A DNA stretch of 64,000 nt, from NCBI RefSeq assembly GCF_954871325.1, contig NC_088776.1, positions 45,712,569-45,776,568 of the forward strand. Direction: 5' to 3'. The translations under genes and the position numbers were made by a program. This document shows positions 21,548 to 33,709 of this stretch, one piece after another (the stretch's first letter is position 1; each line of letters starts with the position of its first letter). The DNA is from Gordionus sp. m RMFG-2023. Taxonomy: Eukaryota > Nematomorpha > Gordioida > Chordodea > Parachordodidae. The notes under the pieces were generated by a model, which had not been told where the DNA came from, made no database searches, and saw only the letters and a program-made list of their open reading frames with translations.

Positions 21548-22405
21548 GGGGCTTAATTATCTCACAAATTTTCAATAAAATTTGTGCCATTAGCTATTAA
21601 GGATATCTATATGTATTTTTTTAAATTATATTTAATGATCTATGTCAGATAAAATGTTGATGTTATGTTTGAATGAAATAATCATTAGTAATATTTCAAG
21701 TAAAAAGATTATTAGGTTATGTTATATGAATTTAACAAATGGTTCATTTTAGTTAGGGCGAAGGGGGTTATAAATTTTCTTAATACTTAGTGCACATGCA
21801 AAAATAATCCAACCAACCTGTATTTTAAATTAGGGAAAGAGAAAAGTTAGTTTTCTGGGATAGACTGATTCTCTTCTTTTAAATATTGTTGATTTAGTTA
21901 AAGCTATTCTTTAATAATCCCTTCTATCAAAGATTGTTTTCCAGAGAATTACATTCATTGCATGATCGTTTGCAGAGTGAGCTGTCAGGAATTCTCTTGC
22001 CTAGCAAAATTTTTGATAATCTTTATCAAGTATATATCTTTTTGAGGCTGTGTTGGGAAATTACGTCGAGGAAAAAAATACAATTTTTGATAATACGATA
22101 TTCAATCCAAGGATAGGATTGTATCACCCAAATTGAAAGAATCTTCTGTCTTTCTCCAAATTAATATATGGATATGCACCTAATATAAGTGCATAGGTCC
22201 AGTTGTTTTTGTACACAGATCAAACTTTTCTTAAAAGTGACAAATATTAATATATGAGATAAAATATTGTTATAACTCTTCTGAAAATAGTGATAAATAT
22301 TATATATGAAGAAAAATATGTTAAATAAAATGAAAAAATGTTGATTATAAATTTTACCTAATTTGCTATAAAAAGTATAAGCAGAGTATATCAGATTTTA
22401 TGCCA

Positions 22406-22860
22406 TCTAATTTTTACTTTAATAATATTAAAAAAATTATTACTATTATAGTTTTTATCTCAAGATTCGACATAAAGTATAGATCCTATTGTTTTATAAA
22501 TAACATATCTTATAAATTAATATACCTATTTTCTTTCTTTTTTTGCTTACATTATTTATATATCCCCCATTTATAAGTATTCTTCTTTCTTCATTATCAG
22601 AAAAATCTAAATTAGATTAGTTTAAAAATGTATTTTAAATGTACTTTGTTGAAATATAACTCCTTTATTGTCCAATATACCTTTATAAGGATTATTGCTA
22701 CCAACAATTAGACTTGATATAGTATCTTCATCTGATTCCATGTCGATATCTAATTTCATATTTAATTATATTAAAAAAATTATTATTATTAGGGTTTTCA
22801 TCTCCAGATTCAACCTCATATATAACTTCTATTGTTTTACAAATAAAATAACTTATTAAT
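22406..22860. repeat. Spaced direct repeat of about 110 bases
   Basis: A segment at 22418-22520 (ATTAAAAAAATTATTACTAT, then TTTTATCTCAAGATTCGAC, CTATTGTTTTATAAATAA) recurs at about 22768-22860 with substitutions (ATTAAAAAAATTATTATTAT, TTTTCATCTCCAGATTCAAC, CTATTGTTTTACAAATAAA). A smaller repeat, TTAATTAGGATTGTAAAATA, occurs near 22856 and 22900. Confidence 0.7.
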
Positions 22861-23082
22861 TAGGATTGTAAAATATTTAAATATTAATGATTATATTGAT
22901 TTAATTAGGATTGTAAAATAATTTAAATAATATTAAATTAACATATTAAACAAAAAAAAATTTTTCCTTCAGGTGGCTATTCAAAAAAAAAATCGTTATT
23001 TATTTAAAAAATTTGCTCAGGGAGCTATTCAAATTTTTTAGGGAACTCGAGCCCCAGCGCCCTCCTTAGTGATGTCACTGTA

Positions 23083-23785
23083 TAATATAGCTAATATTAT
23101 CTATTTATATACTATCCAAGTAATTTGCTGAGCCAGGTGTACATAATTTTTTATTCTTGCTACATAATTTAGGTGATAGGATTTTGTATATGTTTGGTCC
23201 AGGGCCTCTTTTTGGAATATTTAATATGTAGTTTGATCCTCGGTAACGATATCTGATCAGGTCTTTTGATTTAATACTAGACCCCTGATCATACGGTTAA
23301 TAATTTCTCGAAGTTAAAGTTGTTGGGTTGATGTGCGTTTCTATTAGGAAATTCAAAGTGCATTGGTTCCCTTTTATTCTAACTATACGGGAATTCAATG
23401 TCTACTTAGATAATGTTATTGACCGGAAAATCCATAGGATGGGGGACATGAGTGGGGATAGAGCAACTATTAATGTTGGTTAGCTCTACTTTCATATATT
23501 TGAAGCGTGTGAAATGGGTTGAGATTCAAAAAGCTCGACTTTTTAAAGATAATTGACAAAATTGTAATCCCTTTTTGTTGTCATCATTTAGCGGTTTTCT
23601 CTCTAGAATTGATTAAATTAAATAAGTTTAAAATATGATTTTGCTAGGTTTATCCGGAAGTCCCACTTTCTGACTTTTGCAATACATTATATAAAATTAA
23701 CTAGTCTTTTGATTAAATATAATATCGTCGAGATATACTGATAATTAGCGTTTTTTCACACTCACTAATCTAAGGTATATTATTA
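23083..23785 (+). other. Higher-G+C stretch with an unidentified coding-like frame
   Basis: Between two transposons lies sequence with less A+T than its surroundings. On the plus strand it includes a coding-like stretch around 23160-23560 with pieces such as FGPGPLFGIFN and LDNVIDRKIHRMGDMSG. I do not recognise the family. It could be a decayed host or element gene, or an old virus-derived relic, or chance. It is not open over its length. Confidence 0.3.
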
Positions 23786-24099
23786 ATGACACTCAGGCGC
23801 GTACGCAGCGGGGGGGGGGCAGGGGGACAAATCCCCCCAAAGCAAAAAAATTCAGATGCCGGATTCTATTTTTCAAAAATATTATTGTTAATATTAATTT
23901 ATATATTTGTTAATATTTATTCCTATCTCATATATATATTTAATTACATATATTTTTCACATTCATCTACTTTATTTTATCAATTAATTTCGATTTCAAG
24001 TTTTCCTTGGCGTAATATTTACCTATTATTTTCAAATTTTAGTGGCTTAATATTTATCTAAATTTCTAGTCAAATAATAATTATCACTGAACCTTGTCC

Positions 24100-25350
24100 A
24101 ACAGGGAGAAAGAAATTGCAAGCTTGTCCAACGAGATCTAGTCTCCGCCATCAAGTGGTAACAGCTTTTATGGAGTTAGAAGAGCCGATTATTAATGTTA
24201 TTACTGAAATATCACAATGGCTTGAAAGAAATATTTCCTCAGAAGCAAGAAAATTATTGGATTTAATACTTATTCCAATTTTTTCTCATTAGAATGTATT
24301 ATTTAATTATACAACTATTTTATGTAATACTTTTCAAAAACATGACATTGACTTGATTAAGAAGATGAGAATAGCGCAGAGCAATTTATTAGAACTCAAG
24401 GAAATTTGATTCATATTTTATGTTATTGTGTTTAATATTTGCCCCCCCCCCTCGACTTGCAGCAAGCAAGCTCATCGTCAAAACATTAATAAAGGATCAG
24501 TAGAAGAGTAATATAAAACAAATGCCCCCTCTCTTAGATACATTTATAACCCAAATAAATGATTGGTTTTAAGTCATCATGCAGCACTTACCAATCTGCA
24601 GATATTACTTCTACAAAAGCCTTCCCAATTTTTTTCCAGATGGTGATAGAAAAAAAATAAATATTTGTTAAATTTTTATCATGAAGATGTTAAAGTATCT
24701 TATGATGCCTTATTAGCTGAATAACTATGGTTGATACAGTCCCAAAAAATGCTATGGATGCTTTGCATTATTTCAAACACCTTTTAGATTATATTCCCAA
24801 TGTATTAAAATGGTTATATATATAATAGCAACTCTTCCCATTAGTAAACTAATGAGAAAACATTCTCTTTTTTAAGAATAATAACAGAGCCCTGCAGAGA
24901 TCCATTTGCAGGGCACGGCCCGAATTTTTTTTTCAAAATTTATTTTGTCCCGGCCCGGTTTTTTTAGAAAATATTTCTGGCCCGGCCCGATTTTTTAAAA
25001 ATAAATTATATTTATTTTTGATTTTTATAGCTAATAATGGCGATTTCAAATATTTGGTTTTAAAATATACAGCCCGGCCCGGATATTTTTTGAAAAAAAT
25101 TTTCAGGCCTAGCCCGGGTGTTTTTTAAAAAAAAATTTTGGGTCCGGCCTGAGTATATTTTAAAAAAATTAATACGGTCCGGCCTGGGGGCCGGGCCTGC
25201 AAGTCTATGAAAAACATACCTATGAAATGAAGTACGACTTCTGAAAGTAGATTGAATGGTTTGGATCTTTTGAATATTCATAGGCATTTAACGCCAAGCA
25301 AGGATGAGATAATTGAAAAATTAGCTCAAAATATACAAAATACAATTATT
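24100..25350 (+). pseudogene. hAT (DUF4371-type) transposase remnant, copy A
   Basis: Readable parts in order: MELEEPIINVITEISQWLER near 24170, KQAHRQN-like and SVEEY near 24475-24515, a C-terminal FSLF-like piece near 24862, and after the inserted 24885-25209 element, TSESRLNGLDLLNIHRHLTP near 25235-25300, the end of the hAT dimerisation domain. The N-terminal zinc finger and much of the core are missing. Stops are present throughout, so this copy could only move in trans. Confidence 0.75.
24885..25209. mobile_element. CAGAGACCTGCAGA-family element nested in copy A
   Basis: Starts CAGAGCCCTGCAGAG and ends CCTGCAAGTCTATG, diverged inverted ends, with GGCCCGG-type repeats throughout. It is a 325-base relative of 4886-5804. 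It interrupts the transposase C-terminus at the same site as in copy B, so it was already present in the parent of both copies. Confidence 0.85.
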
Positions 25351-25693
25351 CCTAAGAAACATTTTGTGATATTTCCAACATTTAAATTTTTTATACTTTA
25401 TATATAAATTTTAAAGGCTAAAAATATTCAAATTTCAATTTTGTGTCATTTAAGTTATTCATATGGTGGTTATATTTTTATTTTATAATTCACATTTATT
25501 TTATTATTTTTCAATGCCGGTTTATATATAATTTTTTTATAATTCACATAATTTAAAATTGTGTATTAGAAAAGTTATTAGTCCTAATAAATTTATGCTT
25601 AATATTTTAAATAACTATAATATTTCTTAAAAAATTTTATTATCCCCCCCCCCCCCACCAGACCAAACTCCTGCGTACGCGCCTGATGACACT

Positions 25694-27828
25694 AGTGGCA
25701 TAGCTAGAGGTAATTTTGGAAAAATAGACGGTTGATATTATAAAACAATCCCATTTTTAATATGAAGATGAAGTTTATTGAATATAAACATTAAAATTAT
25801 TAATGCATATATATTTTGAAAATACTAGTAACAGACGTCTTATCGAATCTGGAACAAACAAAGACCAAGCTCATCCGTACATAATGTAGCCAGATACCTT
25901 CCAAACTGAATAATTTATCTATATGACTAAACGTTTCCCATTCCAACATTACGATGAACTTGATTGAATCCCAGATTATGCAGACAATATACAGGAATAA
26001 ATTTATCTTAACTTCGATAAAATTTTCCGTAGATATCTATGGATATATGATATGACATTACAGGACATATCCCCCCCCCCCATTTATAATCCAAGTTGGA
26101 AAATTGTCCATTTATAAGCTTTGATTACATCTAATATAGTTGCATATATTAATAAATAAATTCATTCATATAATTTTTTTTAAGCCCCGTTCGAAATATC
26201 ATCATTAGAGGATAAACAGAAAGGTATTTCAGGTAGAAAATCTACCATTACATTGGTATAAAATCAGGTCTGATATAGCACTATTCATTTCGTTTATTTA
26301 ATTAGAAATTTCCCAATAGGCAGATAAGAAAGTTGTTTCTTAATAATGAGTATGGCAAATGAAAACTGAGGACTCAAACAAAATTAACAAGATTGCTCTG
26401 AAGTGACTGGTCGATATGATGATTAATATTTTGTTTTGTTATAAACATGTGCTTAAAATTTGATACAAATCTTGAAATCAATATGAATTCTACTTTTCTT
26501 ATATATTATATAGGCCTTCATTTAATATAAAAAGTAGAATATTATCTCGACTCTATAAGAGGAAATGATGAAAATAACACGTTTTATTAATATGTTAGAA
26601 CAATATATCATACATTATTATAATGTTTAAATAAGAAGAGTCTTGAAATTTTAAGCATATAATTTAGTATTATTTTCAAATTGAAAAAAAAATAAATAAA
26701 ATAATTTGTGCAAATGAAGATTTATGTCATTCATACTACTACTCTTATTTAAGGAAAAGAAAATTTCGTATTTTTTTCAAAATTAAATTCAACAATCGAA
26801 AATTTTGGAAGTGTTAAGTTTAGAATTAATAATGATTGTATTTTGATGAAAATAAAATAGTATTTTTATGAAAAATTATAATTTGATAATGATGAAAATA
26901 ATGGAAAACTTAATCTCAATTCAAAAATATAGGAAAGGTTCAAAACATTTATAAGGCTTTATTTCTTATAATATAATTGAAATTTATAGGTATTCGAATT
27001 GACATAATTATAATTGAATTATTTTTAAAAAAAATTGCATTCAACACTTTTGAATTGATGCTATATTTTGGTGAAAACTGATTAAAGATAATAAGAAAGT
27101 TACGCAATAAAATCAATAAAACACGAGAACCTAATTGTAAAAAAATATAATACTAATAATTTGCCTAATCTTGATAGTAGGAATGCAGAGTTGTTAAAAA
27201 ATCTTAAATGCATTTAGAATTCGATAATGATACAGGGCCTAAAAATTTAGCTGCTGATAAATTTAAAAAAGTGTATTTAGGTATAGCAAAAATATTTTCA
27301 CGATACATTTTTGATACAATGATATTAGAAAAATTATAAAATATAAGGTATGCATAATAATGCCAAAATTAGGAATCTGTTAAATCCCAAATTTTCTATC
27401 TTCCAAAAATTCTCCAATATATGACAAAATTATCGTGATATTTAAAATAGTTCTACTCTGCTTATAACAAAATCATTTAACATCTAGATTTTAAAAAAAA
27501 GAATATTTGCTAGACGAAGAAAAGTATAGTTACAAATATTTAGATCTAGCCTATTATTCAGAGTATCCCTGTGTTTTCTCTTAAGACTAAATACAAATAT
27601 TATTACATATTAAAGAATATTATTTACCTTTACCATTATTATATTGTTACACATGGTGAAGGTCATGCCAATTAAAATATTGTTTTCTTGGGAGAAACTA
27701 AACATTTTATTAATAATAGAAGGTTCGTCTATTATGAGTTATTATTTGAAAAAAGGAAATTCAATAGTTGAATTTTCTGATTTGCTTATTATTTCTTCTT
27801 CGTCTAAATATATCAATATTAAACCATA
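25694..27828. other. A+T-rich intergenic stretch
   Basis: Begins AGTGGCATAGCTAGAGG, which resembles a hAT end and abuts the duplication of copy A, but no partner end was found; a C-run near 26072-26082 is the only other hint. No gene seen. Confidence 0.45.
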
Positions 27829-27900
27829 GGGGAGACAGGGGGTCTTATGAGCCAAAGGTTCTTGCGAGCCAAAGGTTCTTGCGAGCCTTGGAGTTTTCTT
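27829..27900. repeat. Two-unit tandem repeat in a G+C-richer patch
   Basis: GAGCCAAAGGTTCTTGC occurs twice in tandem (about 27849-27882) and is followed by a third partial GAGCC. It is preceded by GGGGAGACAGGGGG, a motif akin to GGAGACCAGGGA near 52956 and GGGACCGGGGTA near 61006. Confidence 0.7.
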
Positions 27901-30156
27901 CTGCATATTCAACTATAATAGTTAATTTTTTAAATAAATTTGTATAACTACATTACATTATACATTATAATTTATTATAATATCGGATCACGTATAAAAT
28001 TTTTATAACATTATATATGATTAATACCATCAATAACTTTCTTAAATGCTTGCAATTTATCAAAGATAAAAAATAATAAAGGTCTTAATTATTCACTTCT
28101 CTTAATTAAAGATTAACCCCTATTCTATATAATATTGTTCTTTATTTATGCAAAGTTTAAACTACCCTAAGATTAAATTTTAAAGCTGTTGAGTGTCCGG
28201 GGCTACTTTTCTAGTTTATTATGAGCTTTTTAAGCGCCATTTTAAAAATTTAATTTTGCTTGTTGAAATTTGAATTTGGTAAGAAATAATATTAGAAGAA
28301 AGAAACAACTAACAAATGATGAAATCATGAATATATTTAATGAAATCGTCCTTGCTAGCTGTTATTGTGAAAACAAACGAAGGTAGTAAAAAGGTATAAA
28401 TCAAGATTAATGAAACAATAACATATCAAATTGTCTACATTACGACAAATGTTCAAGAAAGAGAAAAACTATATTGTGCAATTACCTAATAAGTGCATCT
28501 AAATGTTTATGGGTATTTGTCCGATTTAAATTTCACTAATTTATTATAATGATTTCCCATTATGGTGTTTTTATCAAAAAAGTAGGTGCATAATAAATTT
28601 ATCATTTTTATATTTAAAAATTAATATAAAAAAGGATAATTTTTTTAAAAATTATTTTTATGTAAAGCATAAAAGTAAATAAAATGAAATATAATTTATT
28701 CAATATAATCAAGTAGCTTTAATTTTATTGACGTTTGCCTTTTAGAGTTCGCATGCTCTCCAGTCTTTCCTATATAAATTAGAAATATTCAAAATTTATC
28801 TGAAATTTATAGGTTAAGATATTCTAATACATACTGGAGTAATATTTTGATTTTTGTTAAAAGATGATAATTGTTTAATAAATAATTTATTTTAGCGCCT
28901 TTTTTAAATTTAAATAATTTGACTTTTCATGAAATGTATTTTCACATGTAGATACATATCCTAAATTCCATATAATTTTCTAAGATATTACTAATTTGAC
29001 TAAGGCAAAAGAAAAAATTATCAAATCGTTGTTCCATTTTCCAAATTTATGTTTTATCTATTTTAATTATATAAAAATAAGCTCGGGAATATTTAATATA
29101 AAAAAAAATTAGGATAAATATTTTTATTTTAATATAACATAACTGTAAAAATAAGTATAATATTCGATACCGATACATTATTTAAAAAACGTTTTGTAAA
29201 AATGTATATAGACAAAGATTTTCTTGCTCAGTCATTGATTTTGTGAAAATTATGAAAATATGTGAATCCTTCCATCTTTGATTGATAAAAATTTTTGTTT
29301 AGTTATGAGTTATGAATTTAACATCGAAAATCATTGTATTTTATTGAAAAAATATTTTATCGGATGGTTCATAATTTACTATTTTTAAAATAAATTTAAA
29401 AGATTAATACTGTATTATAAAAATTTATATCATTTTTATCTAGAAATAATTTGGATAAATTCGATAAACATTTTTTTAATATATAATCTAAATATAACAA
29501 GTAAATTTATTTTTTGCATTACAATTTTTAACGCAAATTGGCACTAAAGCCCTTTGAAAATGTAAAATATTTTTAGAGAATCTTATGACCTAGTAAAAAG
29601 TAATGGTAATTTTTAATGGTGAAATTGTATCTCTCATAAAATAAGGAGAGAGAGCAATGTCTTTCAATATTTTTATAGTCATCAGATTATCTTTCTTTTA
29701 ATTCTGAACTAAAATCATCAAATCCTAAATTGACCTTATATATGTTGGTTCAATAATATTCCTGTGAATTTTCTTAAGTATATAATTCAAGACCATCTTA
29801 TTGAATACAATTTGTCTAATCATTTAAAAATTGTACACATCAATTTTATTTTCAATAACATACTTCAATAATTAATAAGGTTTTTGTATATTATTGAAGG
29901 TGCCAGAGTTTCCAAATCCAATGAGGATTTAAATATAATTTATTTAACTCTCCTCAAGGTGATATCTACAAAGTTTTTGAAAGATGATGTTGTGGCTTTT
30001 TATATAATTTATATTTATTTTAAAAAATGTTTTATATATGTGCTAAAAAAGGAAGTGTTTAATTTAAATGTTCTAAAGCAGAAAATATCTTAGGCTTACT
30101 CATCGCTTCCTCCCACCCCCCACCCCCCCACTATCTCTGATGACGGAACAAATTGG
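27901..30156. other. A+T-rich intergenic stretch
   Basis: No host gene recognised. A 69-codon frame at 29884-30093 is probably chance. A short repeat at 28738-28772 is listed separately. C-rich CACCCCCCACC lies just before the next MITE. Confidence 0.45.
28738..28772. repeat. Short repeat shared with 53728-53760
   Basis: CCTTTTAGAGTTCGCATGC followed by TCTCCAG corresponds to CCTTTTAGGGTTCGCATGA followed by TCCCCGG at 53728-53760. Surrounding A+T-rich sequence is too diverged to extend it by eye. Possibly the end of an old dispersed element. Confidence 0.45.
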
Positions 30157-30366
30157 CAGTATTGTTAAACGGCTCGATTTGAGCCGTTTTATTCAATATT
30201 TTAGCCAAAAAATATTGCCGAAGCCTCAAAATTTTGATAATAGAGGTTTAAACCTTTGTGTCATCTATAAGAAAAATCTTAAGGTTTGCAATTTATTTTA
30301 TTGGATAAAATATTGAGTTAGCCGTTTTTAAGAAATCGGCTTAAAGCGAGCCATTTATCAACCCTA
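30157..30366. mobile_element. hAT-type MITE, TAGTGTTATTAAACG family, copy 4
   Basis: A 210-base element beginning CAGTATTGTTAAACGGCTCG and ending CATTTATCAACCCTA. Inside are GAGTTAGCCGTTTTTA and other blocks shared with 51501-51727. Flanks CAAATTGG and GGTATTGG agree in their last five bases, which suggests a worn duplication and an older insertion. Confidence 0.82.
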
Positions 30367-30374
30367 GGTATTGG

Positions 30375-33365
30375 TATATTTTATAGTTAGGTAATTAGTA
30401 TAATTTTAACCATTTAAGTCAATTTTTACAGGGTAAAAAATCCGCTAACCCGAGTTCCTAGTCGAAAACTATTACTTTAATCTTGAGATTTTTCTTAAAA
30501 ATATAGCAGTTCAAATTTGAAAGAAACTATTGTTTAAAACTCTCAATGTTATAGGTCTTTGGCACGCTCCTGTGGATTGAGCCGAATTAGCCGACATTTA
30601 GTTATTACATATTTATATAGTCCCTTTAAAAATATTGATACTGTTTAATTTTATTAAGATTAAATCTTAAATATCATTAAATAAACTCTACCATATTTCT
30701 TATTAAGCCACTAAAATAATATTATGCCTTTATTTTTATAAAATAGCTAATAAAGTGGGAGGCAATAGGTTTTAGGTGACTTACAAATGTGGTCGCTTTA
30801 AAGAAATTATAAGAAACCTAATATGTAAATTTATACATGATTAAAGAAGTGTTGCAACATAGCTCGGTACTCTAAGAAAATATTTATTAATATTATGTAT
30901 GACTTTTCCATTAAAAATTTATGGATAACATAAAACATGAATATAAAATCGATTTTTAGCAATTCCGGTTTCTGAATATCAATGACGCTACTAGATTTTC
31001 AAATTTATTAAAATTGGTATGGTAGCAAAAATTCATGTAAAATTAGAATAAAAAAATTAATCCAATTAAAAGGGGGTGAAGGGGCTCCAAAACTTTTATA
31101 GGACCTGCCTTCCCCCCATTTTTCAACGACATCTCTGCTGAAATCCATTTTTAAAGAAGTTCATATCTTATTATCTCATAATGAATTGAATAATATTTAA
31201 GAAAATATTCTTGCCATTGTTACTAGCCTTTTGTGCACAAAATATAACATTACGATCTTTTATTTTATTTACCTTGGTTTTAGCATTAACCTTATATTAT
31301 TTTCTCAGGCATCATTTTTTTAAGGGAAGAGACAATTATGAGAAAGAAATGAGTAGGGGTATATAAGACTCCTTATCAAATTTTTATAAAAATTTGAAAG
31401 AAATAATTTGTTCAGAAAAGAAAGAAGAATAAATAAGCTTAACATAGAGCCTAACGAGGCATTAATGAATGATTTGTTATTTTGTCTTCAACACGAGTAA
31501 ATTATCACCATTTACAAATATATAATATGTTTTTGTGTTTGGTATTATAATATCAAACACTTTTCTAATCTTAAAGTTTTTTTCTTTTAATATAAATTTT
31601 TCGATTTTTCTTAAATATATTTAAATTTATTATTTAATCATTTATAAAAAAATGAATGATAAACTACTAATAAATAGATAAATATGAAAAGAATATTATA
31701 ATATTTAAAAAAATTTTATTGTCTGACTTTATGAAAATCATTTATAGTGATTTTATAATCGATATTTTATATCATGTTAAAGATATGTGTCGCGGCTTTT
31801 ATTAGTATTATAATAATACATTTTTACTAGTTATACTTATGTACAAAATATTACATAACAATAATTAATTTATACTTTTAAATATTTTTCCTATTATATA
31901 TTATATTAGTGTGTGCATAAACTCGATACTATTTTGGGAAAAATAATTTTATCTAAGTTTTAAAGTTTAGGTTCATTTAAATTCAATAGGATTATTATTA
32001 AATTATTATTTGACTATTCGGGAGTTTATTATTCAAAATAGTTTTGATTAATTTGACACCAATCATTTATTTATTTTGTTAAATATGATAAAATTGTAAC
32101 TATTAAGGGTTATGAGAAAGTTTTGATAAATTTCTACTAAAATAATATTTTCATTTCTAAAAAAAAAAAATTTTTTTAATTTTAAAGATGAATAAACATT
32201 ATATATTTTTTCGACGATTGAAATATTAGGTGATCATTACAAAAAAAATTTATTAAATTATTTTATAATAATATAGGTATATTTTAAAATTAATTCAAAG
32301 AATAAATGCTTTAATTAAAGTTCTGTATAAGGATTAAAAAAACGTTTTTGGGGGAAAGGCAAAAGTTGTTTTTGTTTTAATTTTTTTTATATTACTATTA
32401 CAATCCTTATGATATGAAAAATATAATCTACTAATTTTATTGCAAATTTTTCATTAACACAATCATCCTAAATATAATCTTCCCAATATTTTGTTGGAAA
32501 TTTTTTGTTATTTATAATGATTTTATAATTTGCTTATTTTCCTAAATTTAATTTAATAAAAAATAATTTTGAATGTTTAAAGATTTTCGTTTAAATTATT
32601 TTTCTGTATATTATTTTGTTTTGTTTTTTTCATGGTTTTTTCCCCGTTTTCTTTTTTATATAACTAATATTATCGCATTTCCTTTTTTTCAAACGTATAA
32701 AAATTGGCACTCTTCTAATATACTATTAAAGAAATATGTAACCTACTAACTAAACAAGACAGGTGATGGGTATACCGAAATTTACATTCGAAAAAAATAT
32801 AAAGTATTATATTTAGCTTTTCAATATAACATGCAAAAATGTCAAGTTATAACAATATTTTATAAGAAAACCTCTTAAAATATCAGAAAAGTATATCTTA
32901 TTTTTTTTTTACTAATTAGCATTTTATAACACAAACAGCTTTAATATTTACGCCACATTAACTATCTATAGTAAATATATTGTTAAGCCATATTGTCTCC
33001 GAATTTTTTATAATTTTGCCTTTTAAAAAATGTGCATAATGTATCATAATGTTTAATATAATGATGTATATACCGTTAAAACAAGCTCCTAATGAAATAT
33101 ATTAGTAATAAAAAAAATGACAAATTATGTAAGAGACACAAGATTGCCTTGCTGATCATCCTAAATCATGCGTGAAATCATATTCATTAATCATATTTAT
33201 ATTTATCAAAAAAACATATAACTATATTGTAAAAATTATATATTCGTGCAGTTAACTAACAAAAATAAATGGTATACTTTATTTCTGATTATATATATAG
33301 GGTAAACTTAGCGAAAACGGACGGGTTAATAATGTTAAGGCAAATAACTTTTTAATTCTTAAACA
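30375..33365. other. A+T-rich intergenic stretch
   Basis: No gene recognised. A G/C-rich patch at 31070-31135 (AGGGGGTGAAGGGGCTCC ... CTTCCCCCCATTTTTC ... GACATCTCTGC) looks like a lone hAT end related to the ends of 18851-23082, without a visible partner. Confidence 0.45.
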
Positions 33366-33371
33366 TAAAGA

Positions 33372-33705
33372 CATAGGTGTACCAGGATTTTCCTATTGGG
33401 AGAAAAACACTATTAGGCGGGGGTTTCCGCAATAGATTTTATTGGAGGTCTTTAGGGCCACTTATTGGAAGTCTTTGGCTTTTTATATTTTTATAAAAAT
33501 GTTTTTTTCAAAATAATTTTGAATTATAGTCATTATTTTGAAAAAAGTTATTAACTTTTATTAATTGTTCTTTCAAATTTTTGTTTATAGTGATATATTT
33601 TATATATGGGGGGGGGGGTTAATATCATGATATTTACAAGAATACGCAAATTTGCGATCAGATGGGAGATTTTTCCCTTTATCTTCCCTCCTGATTACGC
33701 GTCTG
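33372..33705. mobile_element. MITE with CAGGCGCGTAACCAGG-like ends, copy 1
   Basis: A 334-base element from CATAGGTGTACCAGGATTTT to CCTGATTACGCGTCTG, inverted relatives of each other, with a G-run at 33608-33618. Internal TTTATTGGAGGTCTTTAGG and TATATTTTTATAAAAATG are shared with 56687-57058. Flanks CATAAAGA and TAATAAGA agree at five of eight bases, so the duplication is only suggestive. Confidence 0.65.
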
Positions 33706-33709
33706 TAAT

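Larger units (their letters stand above)
18851..23082 (-). mobile_element. Large hAT-like element with nested insertions
   Basis: The ends are inverted relatives: left TCACTAGGGGGG then CAGGGGCTTGAGATGCCTG and AAAAATTTGAAGAGC; right, read inverted, CAGTGACATCACTAAGGAGG then GGGGCTCGAG and AAAAAATTTGAATAGC. This similarity runs over about 50 bases. Inside are minus-strand transposase traces and a second complete small element (20519-21260). A patch at 19139, CAGGGTCGGACTGGGAG, looks like yet another element end. No clean target duplication was found, so outer limits are approximate. The interior also holds several local duplications. Confidence 0.55.
23794..25685 (+). mobile_element. 1.9-kb hAT derivative, copy A
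   Basis: Ends are CAGGCGCGTACGCAG and its exact inverse, with a G-run just inside the left end and a C-run just inside the right. A perfect 8-base duplication ATGACACT flanks it (23786-23793 and 25686-25693). The interior holds plus-strand remnants of a hAT transposase of the DUF4371 type, and a smaller element (24885-25209) inserted in its C-terminal part. A sister copy is at 39250-41105. Copy A keeps about 110 bases near 24535-24640 (LDTFITQIND-like reading) that copy B has lost. Confidence 0.92.

Noticed and set aside
25060-25287. A 75-codon open frame with Pro, Gly and Arg-rich composition.
   Set aside because: It is a reading of the GGCCCGG repeats of the nested element at 24885-25209.
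25694-26090. A MITE next to copy A starting AGTGGCATAGCTAG.
   Set aside because: No matching inverted end and no duplication; the C-run near 26072 alone is not enough.
27849-27890. A two-unit direct repeat that might suggest a CRISPR-like array.
   Set aside because: Only two units in direct contact, no spacers, and a eukaryotic context.
29884-30093. Possible small exon with EGARVSKSNEDLN.
   Set aside because: No ATG at the start, no clear splice sites, no recognisable family, and low-complexity second half.
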